From: Physcia stellaris
Taxonomy: Eukaryota > Ascomycota > Lecanoromycetes > Caliciales > Physciaceae
Direction of reading: 5' to 3'
Assembly: GCA_018902385.1 (NCBI GenBank)
Contig: JABSSW010000004.1
Coordinates: forward strand, 434,001-498,000
Length of the DNA stretch: 64,000 bases
The notes under the pieces were generated by a model, which was given only the letters and a program-made list of their open reading frames with translations, was not told where the DNA came from and did not search any database. Positions 46,332 through 57,347 of the stretch are shown here, piece by piece (the first letter of the stretch is position 1; every line of letters starts with the position of its first letter). The translations under genes were made by a program, and so were the position numbers.

Positions 46332-47938
46332 ATGACATCTTTTGAGCCCATTGCAGCCTCGCCCCCTAGCCATCATCCTTCAAGAGACCATCCACCACTT
46401 GAGCATCGTCCGTTCTCAGATCCAAATCGCCTAGCTCCCGAGGATGCCTTTTTTGCTCGTTCGCCCCCAAAACGAAGACGTGAAGATGAATACATTTCAA
46501 AGCTCAGCGAAGATGCTCTTGAGGGAAATGGATCTGGTGTTTGGAAAGATCGGCCATTGCGGCGCAAGCGTGAGAAAGAGCGAGGACGAAGTGGCAGTCG
46601 CAGACGGAAAGGTGAATGGAAAAAGCTCCTATGGGTGAGGCATCCAGGCTGTAGGACACCCATATTCAATCAAAGCTGCGGACCCGGAAATTGACCTGTT
46701 CTAGATCCTGACAATTACACCGATCCTCCGACCTTTCTCTCACATTTGCAGCGGAATCCACGCCTGCAGTTTTACGACTTCTGGCCCTTGGTCGCAGATT
46801 CCACGGTCATCGTACAGCATATCTGTGCCGTGGCTATCTTCGTGTGCTGTTTCGTCGGTATCTACCAGGAACGGATCTCTCCAATCTCAGTGGTCGGGTG
46901 GGGCAGCGCAGGGACTGTCTTGGGCTGGGTAATGTGGGACTTTTGGGTCGGACAAGAAGCTGCAAAAGCAATAGCTGAGTCTTTGCCTTCTGCCCCGGCA
47001 GAGTTTTCTACCAGCGAAGGAGGAAGTGGTACCAGCTCTGCAATAGGCAGCACTACGCCACTCTTTCCAGGGAAAGAAGCACAAGGCCTTGGGCTTGGCC
47101 TTTCTTTGACTACTACCAATCTTCCACCTAGTCGGACTCATTCCCATTCCCAAAGTCAGACATCCATACCATCGGCATCGTCAGCTCCATCGCCGACACT
47201 CTCAAACCATCCTAATGGGAATTTTGGTGCTCAGATCCAATCTCAATATCACAACCCTGGTTCTCCTTTCTCCAGCCGCAATCAACAGCGCTTGTCAACC
47301 GCAAAGTCAGCTATACTGATATATTGTGCTTTATTGGGGTTGAGCCCCATACTCAAGTCGTTGACAAAATCAACAACGAAGGATTCCATCTGGGCAATGA
47401 GTAGCTGGCTGATGCTGATCAATATTTTCTTCTTCGACTATGGCGGAGGCGTGGGCGTCAAGTAAGTTTCCAAAATCTTCAATTTTTCTCTTTTCATATC
47501 AACTGTTACTGATCATGGCGCTCGTCGAGTAGATTTCCGGCGTCTCTCTCTACTAACGCAGCCTTGATGGCTTCTACCGTGTTGGCCTCCCGGCTCACAA
47601 GCACCACCCATGTCTTCAGTCTCACATTGTTCAGTATTGAAGTGTTTGGACTGTTTCCGGTCTTTCGTCGACATTTACGTCATATCTCATGGCAAGGTCA
47701 TTTGCTACTCACATTTGCCCTCGTCCTAGGAGCAGGTGCTGGTATGGGAGTTACTCTAGCTCCGGCTTCGACACCCTGGAAGGCGGCGACCCTTGGAGTT
47801 GTCTTATGGGGTTTAGGAACCGCGCTTGGCATGGGTGGATGTAGTTGGTGGCTAATCGGATTGCAGAGATATAAGAATGTGGTTATAGGCCCTTGGGACC
47901 CAGCACGACCAATAATTAGAGCTGGCCAGTGGGAATGA
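46332..47938 (+). CDS. GPI2: GPI2/PIG-C, subunit of the GPI-GlcNAc transferase, 493 aa
   Basis: Exons are 46332-46650, 46705-47461 and 47533-47938 (494 codons). The first two introns' junctions restore WVRHPGYPDNYTDPPTFLSH and GVGVKFPASLSTNAALMAST, both family hallmarks. About eight membrane helices follow the core block DFWPLVADSTVIVQHICAVA. The protein is part of the ER complex (with GPI3, GPI1, GPI15, GPI19 and ERI1) that adds GlcNAc to phosphatidylinositol, the first step of GPI-anchor synthesis. The N-terminal Pro/Arg-rich part and the Ser-rich loop between helices make it longer than yeast Gpi2 (280 aa), which is usual for filamentous fungi. It converges with CPD1, leaving 53 nt between stop codons. 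Confidence 0.95.
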
Positions 47939-47991
47939 AGAGGGAAGCTACTGTCTCTTGCGGTACCGCCAAACATTACGATGGTTGTTCT

Positions 47992-48662
47992 TTAAAGAAC
48001 CCTATCAGCAAGCACCGCCCAGTCTTTGATGTCCACAAACGTCGACACCAGAACTATCCTCCCACCACTCCAACCATTAAGGGCTTCGTTCTCCTTACGA
48101 AGTACGCCCTCGGTCTCAAGTCTCAGTCCAGTCTGGTCGAGAGCCTTCAAAATCTCAACACGCCTCTCCTCATCAATTTCAAGATCCCCGTAGAGCAGGC
48201 TGACGTGGGGGGCATAATTATCTTTGGCCCATCGCTCGGCAGCAGCAGTATCTCCCTTCTCGACCGCGGCAGCACGGATCTGAACAGCGATTTCATGAAG
48301 CGGATCTTTCGCAGCGCTTACCGTGAGCTTCTTGAAGAATGCGTCGCTGACATCTAGTGATTGGAGTTTCACAGTTGGCTCTTTGTCTAAGGCCAGAGGA
48401 ATATTTTGCAGCCATTCCATCCATAGCTGGGGTCTGTCGCCCAAAGCTTCTATAGGTATGTCGCTCGTGAGCGTCAGATGGGGCAGGGAGATGGGAGTGC
48501 ATTCTTCGACGTGAAAGTATGCGGGGACGATAAAGTTGGTTAGACTTGACAAGATTTTGCCTATCTGTGAGTCTTTTGGAGGTACCAGCCACAAAGAAGC
48601 GCCTGACCATGATTAGGGAAGAGTGTCTCCAACAAGGATGGTCGATGAGCCGTACCAGGCAT
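47992..48662 (-). CDS. CPD1: CPD1-like 2',3'-cyclic-nucleotide 3'-phosphodiesterase, 205 aa
   Basis: This 2H-superfamily enzyme hydrolyses ADP-ribose 1'',2''-cyclic phosphate, a by-product of tRNA splicing. Both catalytic H-x-T/S motifs are visible: PHLTLTSD near residue 42 and PHVSLLYGD near residue 133. The length fits the family (about 200-240 aa). The long exon lacks an ATG. A 7-nt first exon (48656-48662, ATGCCTG) and a 53-nt intron with a CTAAT branch give MPGASLWLVPPKDS and 206 codons in frame, as in relatives. Its 3' end abuts GPI2 on the other strand. Confidence 0.9.
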
Positions 48663-49220
48663 CGCAGATAGAGCTCTTAGCGTAAGATACACTTAAGTCC
48701 GAGCTAAAAACTGAAGTCTGGATTCGGTAGAAAGCAGTCTAGAGACAAAGCAGTGCCAGTTGTGAGCCTTTGATGCCTTCTTGCAGCTAGGAACAGGACC
48801 TTCTTCTAAGGATCGATGTAAAGCTTTGGGCGGAGCAAGTTCTACAGACGTCATCCCGCAAAAGGTTGCATCTCAGAACATAACACTGAACCTAGATGCT
48901 TTGATATAATAAAAGCAAAGCGTTGGACTTTATAATCACCAGTTTCATCTGCTCTCCGACTTCCACTTTTCTCCCTCGTCGAGACTCAATCTATCCACAA
49001 CCCTGCTGCCCCCTCGGCTGCACTCCTCGGCATTTCAATGGCTTATCGCAATCTTTAACCACCTGCCTATCGAGGTAATGAGCTCCCAGGATTCAGGAAG
49101 CTCCCAACCGTCAGCTTCTTTCGTCTAGCCACAAGCGCGCCTCAGCTTTAATGTCGTTTAGATGAAGTCCATTGTGCTTACTCCTCACCATGACTTTTGG
49201 CTTCTCCTTCATTCATCGAG
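48663..49220. other. Divergent intergenic region
   Basis: It holds the promoters of CPD1 and the amino-acid permease. No gene is seen. Confidence 0.55.
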
Positions 49221-50716
49221 ATGGAAAAATACGACAAAGAGCAATCCAGTTCCCCATCTCTTGAAGAGGCTTCGACCGCCTACCCGCAATCCAGCGAAGC
49301 TCACTACCACAACGTCGATGTCTTCGGCCAGGAAGAAGACCATCAAATTCAATACAAAACGCTGTCATGGCCACTGGTAGCGGTGCTGATGATTGCGGAG
49401 ATTGTCAGCAATGGCATGCTCTCGTTGCCCAGTAGTCTGGCGGTCGTGGGGTTGGTGCCGGGGATAGTCGTCATTGTGTTCCTCGGGGCTTTCGGACTGT
49501 TCACTGCTTGGGTGTTGATACAATTCAAATTGAGGCATCCAGAGGGTGAGTGGAAGCAATTTTCACCTCTTACATGTATCAAATGGATTGGAGTGAACTC
49601 CAACAAAGCCACATTTTCCCGACACTGGAAAAGCACGATAGACATGCTATCAAGCTTACCACCTCAAACTATACAGTCCACAACATGGGCGACGCAGGCT
49701 TCATCCTCTTTGGCCCTGCCGGCCGCGAACTCCTCTCCTTCGGCACCATCGTCTTCGCCGTCTTCGCAACCGGAGGCCAGCTCCTCGCCGGGCAAATCGC
49801 ACTCGCCAACCTCTCCTCCAACAAACTCTGCCTAATGCTCTACACCGGCATCTTCGCAATCCCCACCCTCCTCTGCTCCCTCCCGCGCACCCTCGACCGC
49901 CTCTCCTGGCTCTCCGTCCCCTCCGTCATCTGCATCATCGTGGCCGGGATAGTGGGCATGGTGGGCGCAGGCCTGTACCCGACGCCAGGACGCAGCACGA
50001 CGGTCGCTGCATCCCCGGACTTCGTGAGCGCCTTCATCAGCGTGACGAACCCCGTGTTCGCCTACGCGGGGCACTTCATGTTCTTCATCCTGATCTCGGA
50101 GATGCGGCACCCGCAGCAGGCGATGCGCGCCGCGTACGTGCTCCAGATCTTCGCCACGGCCTTCTACGTCCTCTTCGCCGCGCTCACCTACCTCTACCTC
50201 GGCTCCGCCGTCGCCTCCCCGTCCTTCTCCTCCCTGCCGCCCAAATGGGCCAAGGCGGCCTACGGCATCGCGATCCCGAACTTCCTCATCGCGGGCAGCC
50301 TCTACAGCCACACGGCCGCGAAACTCGTCTTCGTGCGCTTCTTCCGCAGGTCACGGCATCTGCACTCGCATACCGTGCTCGGGTGGGGCACCTGGGTGCT
50401 GTTGGTGTTTGCGATGAATGCGGCGGCGTTCGTGCTCGCGGTCGGGGTGCCCATCTTCAATTACCTGATCGGCATCGCGGCGAGCCTGTTCGCGAGCTGG
50501 TATACGTATGGCATCGCGGGCGCGTTTTGGTTGTTTGATGTTTATCATGATAAAGGTGGGGTCGCGGCGTGGAGGGAGCGGTGGGCTATGACGGGGCTTA
50601 ATGTGGGGACTTTGCTGGCTGGGGGGTTTATCTGTGTCGCGGGCATGTATGTTACTGTGAAGCAGATCGTGGACGCGTATGCTAGTGGGGTGGTTAGTAA
50701 GCCTTTTAGTTGTTGA
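49221..50716 (+). CDS. Amino-acid transporter, AAAP family, 454 aa
   Basis: Exons are 49221-49545 and 49677-50716 (455 codons), with one 131-nt intron. About eleven membrane helices start with LSWPLVAVLMIAEIVSNGML and LPSSLAVVGLVPGI, the typical entry of AAAP permeases such as Neurospora Mtr. The conserved segments FAYAGHFMFFILISEMRHP and NYLIGIAASLFASW are also present. It probably imports neutral or aromatic amino acids with protons across the plasma membrane. The second exon is far richer in C and G at third positions than the first exon or the neighbouring genes, so the codon bias is strong within one gene. Confidence 0.92.
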
Positions 50717-51089
50717 TGTGATACGGGAGATGGGACTGAATGTTTGTGGGGATTCGATTGGTTGGTCATTGGCTTTGTTCCAAGAGTTGGATATCGTGTA
50801 TGTGGTCAAGGAATCTTAAGAGTGCCCTACAACGCTTCAACTACCATTGAATACTGAAATTCGCCCATAGAGTGGCATATAGAGGCAGATCCATTGAGAC
50901 ACCTTCAAAGTAGAAACTCCCGAGGTAAGATGGAAGTATGATGAATACTCCATTCGCTATGCTAAAGACTGTATCCAACCCCAGGAGCGCCACGCTTGCA
51001 TATCGCAGAGAAGTAAAGGACCAGTATGTACTCGCCAAAACCTGCTCTCGATCCTCAGCCCCATATATACACCCTTCACCCCCCAAATC
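50717..51089. other. Convergent spacer
   Basis: It is the 3' UTR space of the permease and the MFS transporter. A minus-strand frame at 50841-51086 is unsupported. Confidence 0.55.
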
Positions 51090-53619
51090 TCAAAATTTCT
51101 CCATCAAATTCCTCCTCACGGTCCACATGCGCGCTCTCTTACCATAAATATACATCGGCACCGTAGTCACCAAACAAGCAACCTGAATCCCCCCAATAGC
51201 GACAAAAACATCCTTCGAGCCATCCTTCTCCAGCCAGCGATTGAAGAACAACGAGAACACCAGTCCATGAAACACATTCTTCGAGAAATTGAGCGTGACC
51301 AGCGCCTCACCGGCATACTGCCGATAGCTATCGACCGCGAACGTGATACTCGTCGTGCTACCCAGCGAGCACCCGAAGCTGATGACGCCAAAGAAGACGG
51401 TCGGCACGATCCAGTTGTCTTTCTCGGCGGCGCTCCACCCGAAGCCCATTAGGCCGATGCAGGTCGCTAGCATCACTGGGATGGCCATCACGAGGCGGAA
51501 TTCGGGCTCGTAGATACCGCCGTTCCGGCGACTCATGAAGCGCACGATGATGTCGCTTACTTTTCCGGCGACTGCTGTGCCCAGTATTCCGCCGACGAAG
51601 GGGGAGAGGTAGACGAGACCGGTTTGCAGGGCGCTGAAGTGGTAGGTTTCCTTGTTGCGGTAGATGTGGCTGACGGATTCGGAGAGGACGATGAGCCAGC
51701 CGATACTGAGCGAGTAGACGAGAGTGCTCCATAGAATCGCGGGATAGGCGAAGAGGATGAATGGACGCAGTGCTACTTTGAACCAATTTTCCCGACGAAG
51801 TCTGCCGTTCCAGGGCCGCAGTGTTTGGCGAAACGTCTTGGGTGGCTGGGTCCGGAGGTGGTTGGTATAGTGGGAAGGACCGGCTGGTGTAGAGACGCCT
51901 GGTGTGGCGGGTTCCGATTTGGGCGTCTTTGAGGGGGCCGTGGAGATATTGCGTTCTTCGTCATTATGATCCAAGTAATCTGCTTTGCCGCCTTCCTCAC
52001 TCATATGGTGTGGTGTGTTTGACTGTGGTACTTGACTTGGTGGAGTAGCATCTGGTTTTGAGGTGCCTAGCAGAGTCGTATTGGACGTCTCCACGGATTC
52101 CTTTTCAGATCTTGTACCATTCTGGTGTAAATGCTTCGTACTGTCTGTTTTCGTGGCCTGGACATCTGCGTCCGAGAGCATCGTCCCGGCTGTTCTTTCT
52201 CCTAAGCCTTCCGTATTTTCATCAGTAAAATCAGCAAAGCCAACACGATGCTTGTTCTTTTGAAGTCTTCTCTCAGCAATGGTTACAGGACCTGATCCTG
52301 CCATCGATGCCGCGTTACCAATAGCTAGCTTCCTCATATCTGAAGATCCATCGACCCCATGGGAAGTTGTGGATTTCTCACCATGACTGTGATCAAGATG
52401 GTGAAAGAGATTGGTAAGAGAAGGAAACGCGCTCTTGCGGGGCTTATGGGGTCGAGGCGTACGGTCCCAGAATGTCTCGGGCACGAAGAAAAACATAGTA
52501 AAAAAGCAGAAGCCAACCACAATTGCGACGATCCTGAAATTGTCAGTCTCAATGTTGTCCTAGATTGTCCCATTGCAAACTGAAACTTACCAGAAAACCC
52601 ATCGCCAATCAAGTCTCTGAATGATCGCAGCACTAACCAATGGAATGAGATTCTTCCCGCTAAGAAGAAGTAAGGTATATATGCCCAACCGATAGGCCCG
52701 CTCATGCAGAAAGAAAATCTCGGCAATAGTAGCTGAAGGAAGACATTCACAGGGACTAACCGCAAGACCCATGAAGACCCGGGCGACAACCAAAGATGCA
52801 TAGTTGGGAGAGGCTGCGCACCAAATGGCACTGACTATGAACAAGATGATGGCCCCAAGGTAAACTGGCCGTTTGCCGAAGAGAATTGCCGTTGGCGATG
52901 CAATGACTGAACCAATTCCAAGCCCCAGCATGTAGAATCCCGTTGTAAGTGCCACTTTGGGAATACTGACATGGTAGGTGTCAGCTACGTTGTCGAAACC
53001 TGCGGCCAGTATAGGAGTCATGCCACCGCCAAGCATACAGAAGAATCCGAGTGAGAGAAGAGCAACATCCCGTCTCCAGGAAGGCCAATTGAGAGGGTCA
53101 TTCATTGATTTGTCTGGCTGAGGTTCTAAGATTATCTTGCCGTCTTTGGTCTTTTGTTGTTCTTCCTCAGAGCGCTCTGATTCTTTTCGTGTCGCGTGCG
53201 GCCTCATTTCGGGAGGAAAAGGAGAGGGAAGTGACGAGGCCGAGACATTTGCGGGAGCATTGCGCAGACCGAGCGGTTCATTGCGCTTGCTATGGGACAT
53301 CAAGAGGACGGAACCTAAGTAAATATGTGAGAACTCGATACATAAGAAGAACTTGCAAATCCATAGGTGAAGAATGCTCCTCACCTGGCACTTCGTCCGT
53401 CTCCGTGTCGTTCAAAACACCCATGCTCCATTTCTCGGGCCTTCTCTTCATTTCTTCGATGCCTTCTGATGACTCTCGCGAAACGATAGATCCTTGGGCT
53501 GGGTTCGAGCGGCTGAGCATGCGTTTCCACCTTGACTTCGCATTTGCGTCTGGCTCTGGCCTTTTTTCAGATTCCATTTCTGGCTGATGACGTTGCGCGG
53601 GCAATTCATTTTCGGACAT
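51090..53619 (-). CDS. MFS transporter with unusually long central loop, 800 aa
   Basis: Exons are 53385-53619, 52591-53314 and 51090-52533 (801 codons). A hydrophilic N-terminus of about 150 residues is followed by DPLNWPSWRRDVALLSLGFF, the usual entry of DHA1-type major facilitator drug/polyamine transporters (yeast Hol1 group). The motif FGKRPVYLGA matches the loop 2-3 signature. The loop between helices 6 and 7 is about 200 residues, Ser/Thr/Lys-rich and disordered, probably a phosphorylation or sorting region. The second half has LVMAIPVMLATCIGLMGFGW and SLGSTTSITFAVDSYRQYAG. Substrate is unknown. An alternative start is the ATG 13 codons upstream (53656-53658). Confidence 0.92.
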
Positions 53620-54426
53620 TGCGCCGATTGCAGGAAGAGTGAAGCGCTGAGGAATCACACGATGGGAGTGGGGGTGGGGGGGTAGAGACTGAAGTGAAAA
53701 GTATGGTGAGCTCGAGTCATAATCTAGGTAAAGAAGCGTAAAGAAGATGGTCTAAGTAATGTCAGGTAATAGAGGTGATAGGTGTCCAGGACAAAGGCCA
53801 TGAGGCACAATAAGGAGACGATGGATCCTTCATGGTTGAGGCGCAGAGGAGTATATCAGACAGAGAATTGCTCTAGCTAAGCTGGTAGCCCTGCTGGCCC
53901 AGCTGCAGGGCACCATTCGCACCTGCTCTGTGCGCAGTTGGCCACGAGGTTTCAAGTTGGATGGAACAGCCGCGTGGTGGAATCACATGCGGCCTTTATT
54001 TAGCCCCTGGAGACCCTGCGTAAAACGTCTTGGCAGCTTTGCGGCTGTTAGAACTACTGCTCTCCATCAGATGCCGATCTCTTCACGGGCTGTGTATCTC
54101 AGCGCACTTTCATACTTTCCTGCAGCTGGCTCGACCTTGAATATGAAGGCTTGCTAGAGCATGCTCTAAATTCCAAGCACTGCTAGCCCGCATTGCTTTT
54201 TAGAGAATCTGGGTTTTAAACTAGCAAAGGGTCTTTGTTTGTTTCCATTAACCCGATGCTAAGTAAATTCATCCTCTAAACTTCCATGTACAAAATGCCT
54301 TCAACTATATACACGTCACTAAATGAACAAGGATAGTCGACATATGTACAACTCTATATTCGTAATCCATCAGTCATAGACATGTCCATCTAAGTATCGT
54401 ACAATGCTACCCAACAGCACCCTGCA
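53620..54426. other. Intergenic, nothing recognised
   Basis: It contains the MFS promoter and the 3' UTR of the carboxylesterase. It includes a G-rich stretch near 53670. No gene is seen. Confidence 0.55.
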
Positions 54427-56495
54427 TCATTGCTTCAATTTAATGCCCCAGCTCGTCAACGTGCGGCATCTGTCCTGCTGACCATCGGGTACCGTCTCCA
54501 TGGTGGTGCTGTTATTGTTGCCACCTTGGATTAGTAGCCGCCGTTGGCTATCTTGACCTCCCCATTCTTCCCACAATGGACTCCCCGGAATCCTCGCAGT
54601 GTTCGGATCGAAGAATCGGATGAAGCTCGTCCAATAACCTTGCATTAGCGGCGTGACCTCCGAGTTCTCGCCATGCGCCTTGTAGCTTGCGGGAGCTCCT
54701 GGTGGTGCCCAAATCGCATTTAACTCGGTCACGTGTGGCACACCGTAGCCATTTCTTGCCAGGGCAGGGTCGCTGACGTTATAATGATAGTTGTAGACCT
54801 TGGCAGACGAGTTGTGAGAGTAGTACTCATTCGAAAGATGGTTTCCTTGACAGACATAGCGCAGCTCCCCGTACGCTGCACAAGTAGACCGCCAGTGGTC
54901 CCCAGCTGAGGAGAAGTGAGGGTAATCGGACACAGGGTACATGTCTTGAATGGTGGCCAACTGCGTTTTGTTGATGGTAGGGAATTGGGCCTTGATGAAA
55001 GAGTTGGATTGATCTTTGGAGGAGGTTGATTTAGGCACGAACAGAGTTCCTTCATCCGAAACGTCGCCATAAATAGCAGGGACCTTGATGAAACGACCTG
55101 ACTCGAAAAGGGCGAGCGTATAGTCTTGCAGGATGTCGTGGTCAAGCGTTGGGTTATATGGGAAGAGTGGCTTCCGATCTGCCCCTGGAAATATCATACC
55201 TACGTTTTGTTTCTGGAGCCGCTCAATTGGAACCTTACGCAGACATGCAAGAGTATCGTCACTTCCAATATCTTCTTTGGTACATTGTGTACGGTTCAAC
55301 AGTCCGTCGTACTGATACTGTGACTCTGAAACCGTTCTGATAGCTCCAAAACTTTGACTTTCTGCAGCGGTTGCGTGGAACAACCCATCATTTCGTCCGT
55401 TATAAGCAGCTAGATGGATTGTTACTGAGGCAGCTCCAGCACTGGCACCTCCGATAACCACATGTCCAGGGTTCCCTCCAAATTTGGTTATATGATCTTG
55501 CACCCAATGCAGTGCTTTCCGTTGGTCTTTCAGACCGTTGTTGAGACTGCCGCCTTTCAGAATTTCCTGACTTGCCAAGAATCCGTATGGTCCAACACGG
55601 TAGTTGGACGTAACAATCACAATATTCATACCAGAAGCCACAACAAGTTTAGTACCGTTCAAATTCGGGTTGGCATTTGCGTTAAATCCACCTCCTTGGA
55701 TGAAAAAGTAGACAGGAAGCCTTGATTCTTCTGTCGCGTTTGCAGGTGCATACACGTCGAGGAAGAGGCAATCTTCGCTTTGGAAGACAGGAAGAGGCCG
55801 GTTTGTGACTTGGGAGCGGGTAGCTAAGCAATTTGGACCATGCTATCGGAGATACATGAGCATTTAAGTCATTTCTTGGCATCGTCGAAACATACCTTCG
55901 TTGCCCTTTGAAGTGTACTATTCGCAATGGGATCTTGAGGGGCTGCAAATCTCAAGTGCCCAGTTGGTGGTGCGGCATAGCGAATGCCTAACCACGCGCT
56001 AACACCTTCGTTGTACGAATGTCCTTGATATGAGCTGTATCCCAAATCGACAATGGCACCAAGGTCGTTGCGTTCGCCTCCACCATGATGTTTCCGACCT
56101 AATGTTAAGCCTAGACTCAGGGCGAGGATGAGTGCGAGGAGCACAGTAGATGTTGCCAGGATGATCCACCAGAGCTTGCGAGGTCGATGAGTCCGCTTTT
56201 GCAGAAGACCAATCCCGCTTTTATACTCTTTCGAAAGAGGGTTCGGGGCGCTTGAGTCGGGTGTGTTGGCGGGAGAAGGAGATTTCCAGTAGCGTTTTGG
56301 GATCATGATGAAGGCAATGAGAATGGTAAGCGCTCCTAGGGTCAATGCCGAGCTCGTTCGTTTATGGGCTGAAAAGAAGTGCCATATCGTAGACTGTCCA
56401 ACAAAGGAGTCGACGCGATTAGAGCACTCGGAGACGAAGAAGGCAAGTGAAGAAGGAACAAAGGCAGAGGCCTGACCAGAGAAAGAGACGGGCAT
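54427..56495 (-). CDS. Membrane-anchored type-B carboxylesterase, 671 aa
   Basis: Exons are 55896-56495 and 54427-55842 (672 codons), with a 53-nt intron restoring TKHGPNCLATRSQV. Two hydrophobic helices precede the enzyme: ALTLGALTILIAFIM and WWIILATSTVLLALILALSL. The catalytic domain is therefore outside the cytosol. Hallmarks are FIQGGGFNANANPN (oxyanion loop), the nucleophile elbow GGASAGAASV, the region YGDVSDEGTLF, and the His in GVPHVTELN. The enzyme probably hydrolyses carboxylic esters; the exact substrate is unknown. Multiple N-glycosylation sites fit secretion-pathway location. Most relatives are soluble and secreted, so the anchor is a notable feature. A start at the internal Met before PKRYW would leave one helix only. 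Confidence 0.9.
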
Positions 56496-57347
56496 GACAA
56501 CGGCATCAATATCAGCGAGGATAAAGGGGATTATCCATCAAGCCAAATGACGGAAGATCAGGTACCAGGCTGCATGAGGATGGAGGGACCGGAAGATGAT
56601 GGTTGCGGTGTAAGCTGGTTGGCCCATCGCACTGGAAAACTGCATGGGTGCCGGCCAGTGAGCAGGCTAATCGGTTATGCTGGTGCCATGGGGAACAAGC
56701 ATTCGGTAGGGAGATACCTTGTGCTTAGGTAACCAATCGAACTGGCAGCATCTCAATTGATGACGTGGATGTTGGAAGCTTGGCTTACTACCATGTATCA
56801 ATCCGTCTTGGGGCGGCGCCATTGATCTCACTTTAGCCGCATTCCAGACCTGACTCTCTCTCACTCATGCCGTTCTACAAATCACATTGTTTCCTATCAG
56901 AACTAAATTGGACCAACTTAGATGTCTTGATATGATCCTCATTCACCTGTACATTGAAATGTCGTCTCGTTGCGCGAACCGTCCACGGATATGATCTTGC
57001 GCCTCTGCGAGCAACGACCGGACGCATGAGTTTTGTGTTTGAGACAAAAACAGTCAAAAATAGATATAACAGGGTCAATCTACTTGCGGATAGTCATAGT
57101 AGCCGGATGGAGAAGCCTTCGACTTTCGCACTCCGACGGTCTCATCTACTCATATCTCAGCTGTCTCAACGAATGTTCGGAAATTGATCCCAGGTCCGTA
57201 AGAGGCTTGCGACAAGCTCATTCTGCGAATGGTAGTGCAGAAGTCACAGTGGACCATCTGCTCACTCGGTCAATACATGCTCGAGAAAGGTGGTCCTATT
57301 CTTTCGTTGCTGGTTTATTCACCATTCGCCATTATACCTTCCGATGT
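56496..57347. other. Intergenic, nothing recognised
   Basis: It lies upstream of the carboxylesterase. Short frames on both strands have no support. Confidence 0.55.
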
